A stretch of DNA of 64,000 bases, from the NCBI GenBank assembly GCA_963823895.1, contig CAWGNG010000031.1, positions 124,001 through 188,000 on the forward strand, written 5' to 3'. This stretch comes from G963675935 sp963823895 (GTDB lineage: Bacteria; Planctomycetota; Planctomycetia; Pirellulales; Thermoguttaceae). Position numbers and translations under genes: made by a program. The notes under the pieces were generated by a model. It searched no databases. It saw nothing but the letters and a program-made list of their open reading frames with translations, and was not told where the DNA came from. Shown in pieces: positions 1 to 7,548 of this stretch (position 1 is the stretch's first letter; every line of letters starts with the position of its first letter).

Positions 1-1
1 G

Positions 2-151
2 CGTAAGGCTCTCGACAACATTCACTACAACGGCTGGTTGAACCTCGAGGCCGCTGCGCCGAACGGGATTGTCGCCGACTACAAGGCGCAACTCAAGTTC
101 CTCAGAGGCCTGTTCCCGGCCAACACGGGATCGAAGCGAGCATCCAGCTAG
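2..151 (+). CDS. C-terminal fragment of a sugar phosphate isomerase/epimerase-like protein
   Basis: Partial gene cut by the left window edge. Only the last 49 codons remain, ending in TAG at 149-151. The segment NIHYNGWLNLE followed by VADYKAQLKFLR resembles the C-terminal strand and helix of xylose-isomerase-like TIM-barrel proteins, where a G-W/Y-x-N/G-x-E segment ends the barrel. These are usually metal-dependent sugar isomerases or epimerases. The substrate cannot be judged from this fragment, and the family call rests on one short motif. Confidence 0.5.
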   Translation, partial: RKALDNIHYNGWLNLEAAAPNGIVADYKAQLKFLRGLFPANTGSKRASS

Positions 152-223
152 TCCGCGACAACCGGGGGCGAGAACTTCGCCGCCAGGTACTCGTGATACC
201 TCGCCGGCGCACCCCTGCTCGTT

Positions 224-418
224 CTACGCGCACTCGGCGAATCGAAACAGCGGCGTGCAGTCGCCGATTCTCTGGCGGACCTCCTCGCGATGGACGGGAA
301 CCTCGGCAGGGGCGGCGATGCCAAGCTTTACGCGGTCGCCCTTCACTTCCAAGATCGAAACCACAACGCTGCCGCCGATGACGATTGCCTCTCTCGATTT
401 ACGGCTGAGAACCAACAT
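224..418 (-). CDS. csrA: CsrA carbon storage regulator / translational regulator
   Basis: A 64-residue RNA-binding regulator that binds GGA motifs in mRNA leaders to control translation and stability. It opens with the canonical MLVLSRKSREAIVIG and continues with VKLGIAAPAEVPVHREEV, the hallmark strands and helix of CsrA. The length matches the family (about 60-75 residues). The start at 418 is chosen because a strong GGGAGGG ribosome binding site lies just upstream on the minus strand, and because the family always starts at MLVLSRK. A longer in-frame extension to 556 exists but has no CsrA character. No fliW or flagellar gene is visible nearby. Confidence 0.95.
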   Translation of the reverse strand: MLVLSRKSREAIVIGGSVVVSILEVKGDRVKLGIAAPAEVPVHREEVRQRIGDCTPLFRFAECA

Positions 419-842
419 GATTTGTCCCTCCCTGTTTGTGAAATCCTGAGACCGGTGGTCTTGCAACGGGCGAATTGTACACCTCGGCGACTGTCCCCCT
501 TGTCGGGACTGTGCTGGATTGGCTGTCAGGAATTTCCTGACAGGAAGATCAGACAATTATCATAAGGCTGGAAATAAATGCCCAGCAGCGGCAGCGAACG
601 GCACGGTCCCGGCCGCTTCGTTTCGAGAACGGGCGGGAAAAGAGTCCTGCCCACGAAAGGGATGATTAGCCCGCCCCTAGTCGGTCGATTGACGATGCGG
701 TGGGGTTGCTAGAATTCTAATAGGAAGACAAAACGAAGAGGCGACGCGAGCGTTTGCGTTGCCCAGTGGCGCGAGTTGCAGTTGTCGCTGCCGTTACCGA
801 TCCGCGCCCGGCAAACGTCAGCTTGAAGAGAGGATGGTACGT
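419..842. other. Intergenic region between csrA and the next gene
   Basis: About 420 bp between the divergent csrA and the membrane-protein gene starting at 843. It should hold both promoters. I see the csrA Shine-Dalgarno at its left edge and GAGAGG before the 843 start, but no convincing gene, RNA or palindrome. Confidence 0.5.
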
Positions 843-1637
843 ATGGTTGCGACGTTAGAAGAAAACAAGCGCGGCCAGGTATCGGGGACGACGTATGAGC
901 GCGAGACTCAGCCATTTCAGCCGGCAACGGAGTCGGTGACGGAGCAATACGCGCCCCAGGCAACGACCTTGCCGGCCGGGCGCGAACATCTGCTGCCGCT
1001 GAGCCTGATTGTCAGCGACGCGACCGTCGGCGTCATAGGGGGCATCGCCACCTTGATCCTGACGATCATCGGACTATCGGGCCTGGTGCCCGCCTACTTG
1101 CTGGGCGTCTCCTGCATTGTCGTAGGGGCGACCTTCCTAATGCTGGCGGCCAGCGGCATCACCTGGGCCCGGATGTTCCGCTTCGGACAGCGTCAGGAAA
1201 CCTGGAATCAGATCCTGCTGCGAATGGGCGTGTTCGCGGCCATCGCAGCAGGCTTCGCCGGAATTACGCTGGGCATTCTGAACCTGGTGTTTCCGGCGCT
1301 GGTGTCTCTCACGGCCATATCGGTCATCGCGCTGGGAGCCGGGTTGATCTGGCACTCTACGGTGATGGCCAACGTGGGTCGCTTCACCCGCGACAGCGTA
1401 GCAGAACACAGGGGCTCCTTCGGCGGCACGGCGCTCTCGTTAGCGCCCGTGCGGGAGTTCCTCGTAGGGACTGGCGCCGTCGTCTTGGGAATCCTCGCGC
1501 TCCTGGGCATCGTTCCAGTGACCCTCACGCTCGTGGGCCTACTGATGCTCGGTGCAGCGCTGATCTTTTCCCATTTGACGGTGTGCGGCGCCACTTTGGC
1601 GACGTTGAAGGGATGCAGCAAAACGTCGTGCAACTAA
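843..1637 (+). CDS. Hypothetical multi-pass membrane protein
   Basis: Predicted inner-membrane protein of 264 residues with no family I recognise. A hydrophilic N-terminal stretch of about 60 residues is followed by at least six hydrophobic segments in pairs, for example TVGVIGGIATLILTIIG and LLGVSCIVVGATFLML, then two more pairs ending near the C-terminus. The hydrophobic pairs look like internal duplication of a two-helix hairpin. The start at 843 (MVATLEENK) is preferred over 759 or 834 because GAGAGG lies about 11 bases upstream. A strong hairpin terminator follows at 1672-1730. Confidence 0.6.
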   Translation: MVATLEENKRGQVSGTTYERETQPFQPATESVTEQYAPQATTLPAGREHLLPLSLIVSDATVGVIGGIATLILTIIGLSGLVPAYLLGVSCIVVGATFLMLAASGITWARMFRFGQRQETWNQILLRMGVFAAIAAGFAGITLGILNLVFPALVSLTAISVIALGAGLIWHSTVMANVGRFTRDSVAEHRGSFGGTALSLAPVREFLVGTGAVVLGILALLGIVPVTLTLVGLLMLGAALIFSHLTVCGATLATLKGCSKTSCN

Positions 1638-1671
1638 AGCAACAGAGCCGCTGAGGCTCCAGGCTTGAAAC

Positions 1672-1730
1672 AGGCGACTTCGCCGCCGACGGAAACGGAA
1701 TTATGCCGTCGGCGGCGAGAGTCGCCTTTT
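1672..1730. terminator. Bidirectional hairpin terminator
   Basis: AGGCGACT plus GCCGCCGAC pair with GTCGGCGGC plus AGTCGCCT, giving a long GC-rich stem followed by TTTT. It lies between the convergent membrane-protein gene (ends 1637) and chaN-like gene (ends 1738), so it can serve both strands. Confidence 0.75.
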
Positions 1731-1737
1731 ACATTCT

Positions 1738-2697
1738 TCACTGCTTTTCCTTTTTCGCACTGGTTACCCGCAGGTAATCGCCGATCGGTCGATCGATCTG
1801 ACGGAGTTGCTCGTGGGTGACCGTAATCGCGCGGGCGGCTTTCACCTCAGCCGGCGACAACTGAAGATCGCCGCTGGCCGACAGAAGCACGATGCGGTCC
1901 TTGATCCGCGGCATTCGTCTCCGCACGCGGGCGGGCGTCCCCAGGCCGTAACTGACGTGGCCGGCGCCGCAGATCACTACCGCCGAACGACCGCGGCCGG
2001 CCTCCGACCGAAGGAACGCGCAGAGCGTCGCGGCCATCGTCTCATCGCGGGCGATTTGCGCCTCGATCCAGGGGCGGAGCACTTTCGGACTGGCCGCCAT
2101 GTGCACCATCAACTGAAGATTGAGCAACTTCGCGTACAACGGGTCGTCGCTCTGCATCTCCTTCGGCAGTTCGCCGCGAAGTTTTGCATCCAGCCGCTCG
2201 ATGCCGCCGCCCGCCCGCACCTGGCGAATCGTCGCCGCGCGGGCGTTGAGGGCCAGAATCGGAATCTTGAACTTGCGGGCAGCCTCCACAACCAGCTTGT
2301 ACTCTTGGTAGTTTCCCCAACTCTGCCGCCATTTCAATTCTTCGGCCAGTTGCTCAAAACTGATCTCGCCGCGGTTGTAACGATCGACGGCCGGCTGTTG
2401 CTGCGCCTCCAACTGCTCCATGCCCAGCACCAGCGACTTTCCGCGTTTGGCCAGGCCGCTCAGGACTTGCTCCTCAACCGCATGGTGCTCGGCCAGCGTG
2501 TGGAATTCGCCCAAGTAGACGACGCCGGCCCCGGCCAGATCGTCGAGCACGTCTTCATAAGCAAGCGGCTCGCCCCGGTAAACGTCGATCCAGAGGCGGC
2601 AACGGCCGTCCCGCTCGGCGCCCGGGGCGAAGCCCGGCAGCGACGCGAGGATTGCCAAGAGCCATGCGAAGCTTAATGCGGTAGGTATTGTTTTCAT
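1738..2697 (-). CDS. ChaN family (haem-binding uptake, Tiki-like) secreted protein
   Basis: A 319-residue protein with an N-terminal signal sequence (residues 1-26, hydrophobic core SFAWLLAILASLPGF). It contains the ChaN/DUF399 signatures: VVYLGEFHTLAEHH near residue 60, GMEQLEAQQQPAVDRY near 95, a WGNYQEYK segment near 130, and VVICGAGHVSYGLG near 240. ChaN proteins are iron-regulated lipoproteins or secreted proteins linked to haem binding and are distantly related to the TraB/Tiki fold. The conserved E/H pair of the first motif and the late GxGH are present. No lipobox cysteine is obvious. A GGATGACAC sequence precedes the start. Neighbours do not suggest an iron operon. Confidence 0.75.
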   Translation of the reverse strand: MKTIPTALSFAWLLAILASLPGFAPGAERDGRCRLWIDVYRGEPLAYEDVLDDLAGAGVVYLGEFHTLAEHHAVEEQVLSGLAKRGKSLVLGMEQLEAQQQPAVDRYNRGEISFEQLAEELKWRQSWGNYQEYKLVVEAARKFKIPILALNARAATIRQVRAGGGIERLDAKLRGELPKEMQSDDPLYAKLLNLQLMVHMAASPKVLRPWIEAQIARDETMAATLCAFLRSEAGRGRSAVVICGAGHVSYGLGTPARVRRRMPRIKDRIVLLSASGDLQLSPAEVKAARAITVTHEQLRQIDRPIGDYLRVTSAKKEKQ

Positions 2698-2837
2698 GGG
2701 GGTGTCATCCTGTTGGCCGATATTTGCTCACGCCGACCATGATGCGCTTCGCCGTCGCTCTTGTCCAGAGCAAGAAAACGCCGCAGTAAGAAAACGCGAC
2801 CATTGACGCTCCCGACGATCGTCGATAGATTAAAAGA

Positions 2838-3395
2838 ATGCGGCTTTCTTACTTCAAACGCTTCCGCATGGAGATCGACCTGACGGGGCAAGACCTGACG
2901 CCCGCCCCCAGCCGGTTTCGATTCCTGCCGTGGCACGACTCGCTGCTGGACGCCTTTGCAAGGGCGAAGTTTCTTAGTTTTCGGCGCGAGTTTGATACGA
3001 ACGTCTTCCCCTGCCTGGGTGAGTTCGAGGGCTGCCGGCGGCTGATGGCCGAGATCGCGGACAAGCCGGGCTTCCTGCCCGAGGCCACCTGGCTGGCGAT
3101 TCGCTCCAACAATCCAAGCGGTCGGATCGAGTATTGCGGAACCGTGCAAGGGGTGTGCGACAAACGAGGGCTGGGGGCGATCCAGAATCTCGGCGTCGTC
3201 GCCGCCTACCGCCGTGACGGCCTGGGCACGAATCTGCTGCTCCGCTCACTAGCCGGCTTTCGTCGGGCCGGCGTCCGCCGCGTCTGGCTCGAAGTGACCG
3301 CCCAAAACAATCGTGCCATCCGCCTCTACCGGCGAGCCGGCTTCACCACGACGAAAGTCGTCTACAAGACCGCAGAGGCGGAATACGCCCAGTGA
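2838..3395 (+). CDS. GNAT family N-acetyltransferase
   Basis: A 185-residue acetyl-CoA-dependent acyltransferase of unknown substrate. Motif A is visible around residues 115-135 as IQNLGVVAAYRRDGLGTNLL, with the R-x-x-G-x-G pyrophosphate-binding loop, followed by motif B (VWLEVTAQNNRAIRLYRRAGF). The N-terminal 90 residues are less conserved. An alternative start at 2868 (MEIDLTGQ) would remove ten residues; neither start has a clear ribosome binding site. The gene overlaps the M16-like gene by four bases (GTGA at 3392-3395), so the two are probably translationally coupled. Confidence 0.85.
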   Translation: MRLSYFKRFRMEIDLTGQDLTPAPSRFRFLPWHDSLLDAFARAKFLSFRREFDTNVFPCLGEFEGCRRLMAEIADKPGFLPEATWLAIRSNNPSGRIEYCGTVQGVCDKRGLGAIQNLGVVAAYRRDGLGTNLLLRSLAGFRRAGVRRVWLEVTAQNNRAIRLYRRAGFTTTKVVYKTAEAEYAQ

Positions 3396-4628
3396 CTCAC
3401 CGCATCTTCTCTCACACGTATGCGAACGGCCTGGTGTTGGTGGCCGAGCCGACCGCCGCGCTGCAATCGGCGGCCTTCTCCTTCCTGGCGCCCGCCGGCT
3501 GCGTCTGCGACCCCGCCGACCGCGGCGGCCTGAGCAGTTTCACCTGCGAAATGTCGCTGCGCGGCGCCGGCCCGCGCAACAGCCGACAGTTCATTCTCGA
3601 TCTGGACAATCTCGGCGTCGAGCGGGCGGAAGGCGTCTCCAGCGCCCATGCCAGCTACAGCGGCGCCACCGTGGCTGAGAACCTGCCGAAGACGCTGGCC
3701 ATCTACGCCGACCTGCTGCGACGGCCCCACCTGCCCGAAGATCAGTTGGAAGCGGGCCGGCTGGCCATGCTCCAGGAACTTCGCGCTGTCGAAGACGAGC
3801 CGGCGCAGAAAGTGATGATCGAGCTGCGGCGGCGGCACTATCCCGAACCCTGGGGCTGGCCCGCTCAGGGCGACCAGCAGGCGATCGAAGCGACCACGAT
3901 CGACAACATCCGCCCGCACTTCCGCCGCTGCTATCGGCCCAACGGCACGATTCTCGGCGTCGCCGGCCGAGTCGATTGGGAGCAGTTGAAGAACCTGGTG
4001 GGCGAGTTGCTCGGCGATTGGCCCGCCGGCGGCGCCGATCCGATCGCCGAGACGCCCTGCCGCTGCCGCTACGAGCACTTGCCGCACGATTCGCAGCAGA
4101 CCCAAATCGGCGTGGCCTACACCAGCGTTCCTTACCGCCATCCCGACTACTTTCAGGCGTGGGGTTCGGTCGGCGTGCTCAGCGGCGGCATGAGCGCACG
4201 GTTGTTCACCGAAGTCCGCGAGCGTCGCGGCCTCTGCTACAGCATCTACGCCAGCCAGCACACCCTCTTGCACCGCGGCGCCGTCTTCTGCTACTGCGGC
4301 ACCGGCGCCGACCGCGCAGGAGACCCTCGATGTCATGCTCGGCGAACTTCGCCGCTTGGCCGGCGGAATCACCGACGCCGAACTCGACCGCTTGAAGGCC
4401 CGCATCAAGAGCGCCCTCATCATGCAGCAGGAATCGAGTTCCGCGCGGAGCTCGTCGTTGGCCCGCGACTGGTATCACCTCGGCCGCGCTCGAACGTTGG
4501 ACGAAGTCGGCCAGATCATCGACGGCCTGAGCAGCCGCAGCATCAACGCCTACTTGGCCGAGCATCCGCCGCAGGATTTCACGGTGGTGACGCTGGGGTC
4601 GGGTAAGTTGGCGATGCCGCAGGCGTGA
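3392..4628 (+). CDS. M16 (insulinase) family protein, apparently non-catalytic, with a frameshift
   Basis: Zinc-peptidase-like protein of about 410 residues with two M16 domains. Where active members carry HxxEH, this one reads GGLSSFTCEMSLRGAG, so the metal site is missing and it is likely the inactive partner of an M16 pair or a diverged protein. The C-terminal M16 signature GMSARLFTEVRERRGLCYSIYA is intact near residue 270. The reading frame shifts by one near 4311-4325: CYCGTGADRA continues in the next frame as LDVMLGELRRLAGGIT, so a 1-base insertion or 2-base loss is needed to restore the family sequence. GTG start, overlapping the upstream GNAT stop. Confidence 0.75.
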
Positions 4629-4729
4629 CCAGTGCATGAGTGAGGGCTTCAGTTCGAGAAGATCGTGTTGAAGCGACAATTGCCCCGAACGAACCTCTTG
4701 CCTCACTGTACTCTATAGGATACACTTAA

Positions 4730-5023
4730 ATGGTGATGGAGATTCGCCAAACGGCAGTGTTTGCCGGCTGGTTGCGCGGTTTGCGCGATCGGCACGCGAA
4801 GGCCCGGATCCAAGTTCGTATCGATCGCCTGCAACTTGGACTCCCCGGGGACGCAAGACCGGTGGGCAAAGGAGTCTCCGAACTGCGGATCGATTATGGT
4901 CCCGGCTATCGAGTCTATTTCACGCGAAGAGGAAAAGAGATCATTGTTCTTCTCGCCGGCGGCGACAAGCGAACGCAGGATCGCGACATAAAGAGGGCGA
5001 TCCAGCTCGCGCATGACTTATAG
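4730..5023 (+). CDS. HigB-like toxin (addiction module killer protein, Gp49 family)
   Basis: A 97-residue RelE/ParE-superfamily toxin, expected to be a ribosome-dependent mRNA interferase. The core GVSELRIDYGPGYRVYFTR followed by IIVLLAGGDKRTQDRDIKRA is the signature of the TIGR02683-type killer protein (DUF891-like). It lies 11 bases upstream of its cognate antitoxin, in the toxin-first order typical of HigBA. A second in-frame ATG is two codons in, so the exact start is uncertain. Confidence 0.9.
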   Translation: MVMEIRQTAVFAGWLRGLRDRHAKARIQVRIDRLQLGLPGDARPVGKGVSELRIDYGPGYRVYFTRRGKEIIVLLAGGDKRTQDRDIKRAIQLAHDL

Positions 5024-5034
5024 GAGATCATCGT

Positions 5035-5328
5035 GTGAAGACCAAGACTAGACCTTACGATGCCGCGGAGTATCTGAAGACCGAAGCGGACGTGGCGACC
5101 TATCTGCAAGCCGCTCTTGAGGAAGGCGATGCGGCGCTGGTCGTCCACGCGCTGGGCAATATCGCCCGCGCCCGCGGCATGTCACAAATCGCCCGCAAAA
5201 CGGGGCTGCGGCGCGAAAGCCTTTACAAGGCCCTTTCTCCCCACGGAAATCCAGAGTTCGCAACGGTCCTGAAAGTGGTCCGGGCGTTAGGCATCGAACT
5301 CCATGCCGAACCAACGCACGTTCCGTGA
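5035..5328 (+). CDS. HigA-like antitoxin (addiction module antidote protein)
   Basis: A 97-residue DNA-binding antitoxin with a C-terminal Xre-like helix-turn-helix: MSQIARKTGLRRESLYKALS followed by GNPEFATVLKVVRALGIEL. The N-terminus YDAAEYLKTEADVATYLQAALEEG is the family signature that binds the toxin. GTG start with TAGGAG seven bases upstream, overlapping the toxin stop region. The pair is probably autoregulated through the helix-turn-helix. Together with the preceding gene this is a self-contained addiction module. Confidence 0.9.
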   Translation: MKTKTRPYDAAEYLKTEADVATYLQAALEEGDAALVVHALGNIARARGMSQIARKTGLRRESLYKALSPHGNPEFATVLKVVRALGIELHAEPTHVP

Positions 5329-5384
5329 CGAGCTCATCGCCTGGCGGTCTGTAGAACCTGCGGATGACCGCGGGCGGGAACTCC

Positions 5385-5876
5385 TCAACAGCCGAGCAGC
5401 TTTGCGGTCGCCAGCCATTGCAGTTCGCCCTTTCCGGCAGCGGGCTCGCCGTCGAAATGGATGGCGGCCGCGGCCCCTTTGGCGAAATGGATCAGTGCTC
5501 CCCCGTCGCCGATTAGCGCGGCGGCGAGATTGTCGACGTCGGGGGCGTGACCTACCCACGCGATCCGCTCGTGGTCGCCCGCCTGCCGGGCGGTCCATCG
5601 CAGCAGCCCCGGCAAGTCGCTCCCCGGCTGCAACTCGTCGCGTTTCACGAGCTTCGCCCGATCGAGGCCGGCTGCCAGGATTTCGGCGGTCTCGACGCAA
5701 CGGACCAGCGGGCTGGTGGCAATCACGCTGGGTGCCACGCCGGCACCGGCCAGCTTCTTCACCACGCGGGCGAATCGCTCTTTGCCTTCCGCCGTCAACG
5801 GCCGCATTCCATCGTCGGGCCAGCGAGAATCATCGCGCTGGCCAGCCCAAGCATGACGAATAATGTAGAGGTCCAT
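5385..5876 (-). CDS. sixA: Phosphohistidine phosphatase SixA
   Basis: A 163-residue histidine phosphatase that removes phosphate from phosphohistidine in phosphotransfer proteins. The catalytic RHA motif is in MDLYIIRHAWAG, and TSPLVRCVETAEIL and WVGHAPDVDNL supply the second conserved Arg and His. The length matches SixA. It points away from the toxin-antitoxin genes. There is no Shine-Dalgarno sequence; instead a pyrimidine-rich CCC-containing repeat array runs directly up to the ATG (see the repeat at 5877-6022). Confidence 0.88.
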   Translation of the reverse strand: MDLYIIRHAWAGQRDDSRWPDDGMRPLTAEGKERFARVVKKLAGAGVAPSVIATSPLVRCVETAEILAAGLDRAKLVKRDELQPGSDLPGLLRWTARQAGDHERIAWVGHAPDVDNLAAALIGDGGALIHFAKGAAAAIHFDGEPAAGKGELQWLATAKLLGC

Positions 5877-6022
5877 GGGAGGGATCGGGGGTTAGAGGCC
5901 AGGGGGACGGGGATCCGGGGTCAGGGGCCAGGGATCAGGGGCCAGAATTGAATATGGACCCCGGCCCGCAAAGCTGATTCCTAATCCCTGACCCCTAGCC
6001 CCTAGCCCCTGATCCCTGGCCC
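5877..6022. repeat. RP-H pyrimidine/purine tandem array
   Basis: Degenerate tandem array built of units such as GGGGTCAGGGGCCAGGGATC on the plus strand left half and CCCTAGCCCCTGATCCC on the right half, so the two halves are roughly inverted around 5950. It occupies the whole gap between the start of sixA and the stop of the RNase HII-like gene. Similar arrays occur at 7443-7548 and 58728-58760. Confidence 0.75.
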
Positions 6023-6023
6023 C

Positions 6024-6995
6024 TCATCTCATCCGCCACAAAACTCGGTCGCTAATGTTCAACTGCCGTTGCGTCTGGGCAATGTCGGCGCGAAATCGCT
6101 TGGCGTCCAACGGATATCCGGCCGTCGGCGCCAGATCGGGCAGGCGGCGGCGCCAGAACTCGTTGAACGCCTGCATTGCCAACTCGCGAAGATATTTCGA
6201 CGCCATCGACGCCAACGCCGCCGGCAAGTAGGATTCGGCCTTGACGCAAAAAGAGACTTCCACGCGGCGCTGCGGCGGCCCAAAGCGGTAGACGCTCCGC
6301 TGTCGTCCCTCGCGGCGCACCTCGACCAGCCATTCGGGAAAGTGCTCGGCCAACAGCGGTCCGTAGCAGTTCCTTCCGCCGTGCTTGTCGCAGAGCAACG
6401 AGATCGGCGCCGCGGAAAGCGGCTCGATCATCGCGGCGGCCAGCGCCAGCGTTTCCCGGGAAAGGGCCACCCCCTTCGAGCCGTGCCGCTCGACCAGTTC
6501 GTTGAATTGATGGGCGAAGATCGCCCGGCTTCGCACTTCCAAAAGCCGCACGCCGGCGGCGGCCATGCCCGTTCGCAGCCGATCGGCCAGCGGCTCGATC
6601 TCCGCCGCCTCGCACGCCGATGGAACCGATCCGTCGTAGTCAACGTACCAGGGAACGGCCTGCATTGAATCGAGGGCCTCGGGGGCGAGGCCGCGCCACA
6701 CGTCGCGCCAAGTTCGCGGCCAGCGTCCCAACAGCCCGAAGGCCGGCCACAGCCCCCGCTCCAAATGCCGCAGTCCGATGTCGCGCGAGTAGAGCTTCTT
6801 CGAGTCGGCCATCGTGACGCGACATGCCGCGTCTCCATCCGTTCGGCGAAGGTCCGGCGCAATGACGTGGGCGAGACGCTCGAACAAATCCTCGCCGCCG
6901 ACGCCGTCGGGCGATTCCCAAAGCGTGGCCGAAATCACCAACGGCCCCAGGTTGGGCCCGTATCCGGCTTCGTCCGTGCCGATGAGGTACGCCAT
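6024..6995 (-). CDS. Enlarged RNase HII-like protein
   Basis: A 323-residue protein whose N-terminus YLIGTDEAGYGPNLGPLVIS is the RNase HII active-site DEAG motif, followed by TMADSKKLYS (DSK motif), LLCDKHGGRNCYG (third acidic residue) and AESYLPAALASMASKYLRE (the ASxxAKxxRD-like helix). All four acidic positions of the DEDD site have candidates. RNase HII is normally about 200 residues, so roughly 120 residues are extra, mostly between the DSK motif and the third acidic residue. The start at 6995 is chosen because family similarity begins there; the frame stays open to 7265 through repeat DNA. Confidence 0.7.
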   Translation of the reverse strand: MAYLIGTDEAGYGPNLGPLVISATLWESPDGVGGEDLFERLAHVIAPDLRRTDGDAACRVTMADSKKLYSRDIGLRHLERGLWPAFGLLGRWPRTWRDVWRGLAPEALDSMQAVPWYVDYDGSVPSACEAAEIEPLADRLRTGMAAAGVRLLEVRSRAIFAHQFNELVERHGSKGVALSRETLALAAAMIEPLSAAPISLLCDKHGGRNCYGPLLAEHFPEWLVEVRREGRQRSVYRFGPPQRRVEVSFCVKAESYLPAALASMASKYLRELAMQAFNEFWRRRLPDLAPTAGYPLDAKRFRADIAQTQRQLNISDRVLWRMR

Positions 6996-7094
6996 GCCGC
7001 GCAGCTTAGCAGGTGTTTCGCGAAGCCGCAACCGGCCCATCGGCCCCCTGAGTTGGGCGCAGTAATTGTTTGTGGTCAAAATAGGAAGACTGTC

Positions 7095-7161
7095 TAGCCG
7101 CCGCGTCCACGCGGCGCAGAATCGCTCGCAAATGCAGCGCCGCGTGGACGCGGCGGCTAAA
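7095..7161. repeat. RP-E palindromic repeat, copy 1
   Basis: TAGCCGCCGCGTCCACGCGGCG and its inverted copy CGCCGCGTGGACGCGGCGGCTA face each other across about 20 bases. Each arm is itself palindromic. The same unit recurs at 9183-9262, 40813-40837 (partial), 46984-47051 (inside a gene) and 56721-56796. Confidence 0.85.
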
Positions 7162-7215
7162 CGGTTCGGAGGCGACCGCCATAATTCGTTATTGCACCCC
7201 CTGAAATCAACGCGG

Positions 7216-7244
7216 TTGACACGCCCGGCAAATCGAGGTAAAGT
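7216..7244 (+). promoter_or_regulatory. Sigma-70-type promoter for the cimA leader
   Basis: TTGACA at 7216-7221, a 17-base spacer, then TAAAGT at 7239-7244. Transcription should begin near 7251, about 36 bases ahead of the leader peptide start. Confidence 0.7.
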
Positions 7245-7286
7245 TGGGTAGTTGTTGGTTTCCACGAAACAGGCGCTGCCCGAACA

Positions 7287-7379
7287 ATGTCCGCTGAACT
7301 TTCACGCCCGATATGCCCGAGGATCGCAGCCGTTGGCGCGGCCGTGGGTATTATTATTGTCGTGGAGGTTCGGCCGTAG
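7287..7379 (+). CDS. Ile/Val-rich attenuation leader peptide upstream of cimA
   Basis: A 30-codon ORF ending in TAG at 7377-7379. Its C-terminal part reads VGIIIVVEVRP, with three consecutive ATT Ile codons at 7350-7358 followed by Val-Val-Glu-Val. Branched-chain codon runs are the hallmark of ilv/leu-type leader peptides, and the downstream gene makes a precursor of isoleucine. The stop codon lies in the 5' strand of the proposed antiterminator and about 28 bases before the terminator stem, as expected. The ribosome binding site is weak. Confidence 0.65.
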   Translation: MSAELSRPICPRIAAVGAAVGIIIVVEVRP

Positions 7380-7442
7380 GGCTTCGGCGTCACACCGAAG
7401 AATACCGAGCCCTGAGGCCGAAAACGGCTTCGGGGCTTTTTT
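7372..7442 (+). promoter_or_regulatory. Transcription attenuator (competing antiterminator and terminator)
   Basis: Terminator: AGCCCTGAGGCCG (7408-7420), an AAAA loop, CGGCTTCGGGGCT (7425-7437) and a run of T to 7442. A pause-type hairpin CTTCGGCGT/ACACCGAAG occupies 7382-7400. An alternative pairing of 7372-7387 (GGCCGTAGGGCTTCGG) with 7405-7419 (CCGAGCCCTGAGGCC) would break the terminator. A ribosome stalled on the Ile/Val codons at 7350-7370 would leave 7372-7387 free to form the antiterminator. All pairings were read by eye. Confidence 0.7.
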
Positions 7443-7548
7443 GTTTACGGGCTAGGGACTAGGGGCTAGGGGTCAGAGGTCAGCACCGAGTTTGGGCTCT
7501 CCTATGACGCCGCTCCGCCTCGCCCCCAGCCCCTAGCCCCTGACCCCC
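7443..7548. repeat. RP-H array between attenuator and cimA start
   Basis: GGGCTAGGGACTAGGGGCTAG on the left and CCCCTAGCCCCTGACCCCC on the right, the latter running directly into the cimA ATG at 7549 with no Shine-Dalgarno sequence. Confidence 0.7.

Noticed and set aside
5877..6022. G-rich array considered as a G-quadruplex regulatory element
   Set aside because: G runs are present, but the same pattern recurs as C-rich and AT-containing variants at other starts, so the repeat explanation is simpler; nothing in the sequence decides for a quadruplex.
7252..7455. Alternative leader peptides: Leu-Leu-Leu and Tyr-Tyr-Tyr plus-strand frames and an Ile-Ile-Ile minus-strand frame over the ATT run
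   Set aside because: Any frame through TATTATTATT gives a codon run. Only the Ile/Val frame has its stop codon placed correctly before the hairpins and matches the product of the downstream gene.
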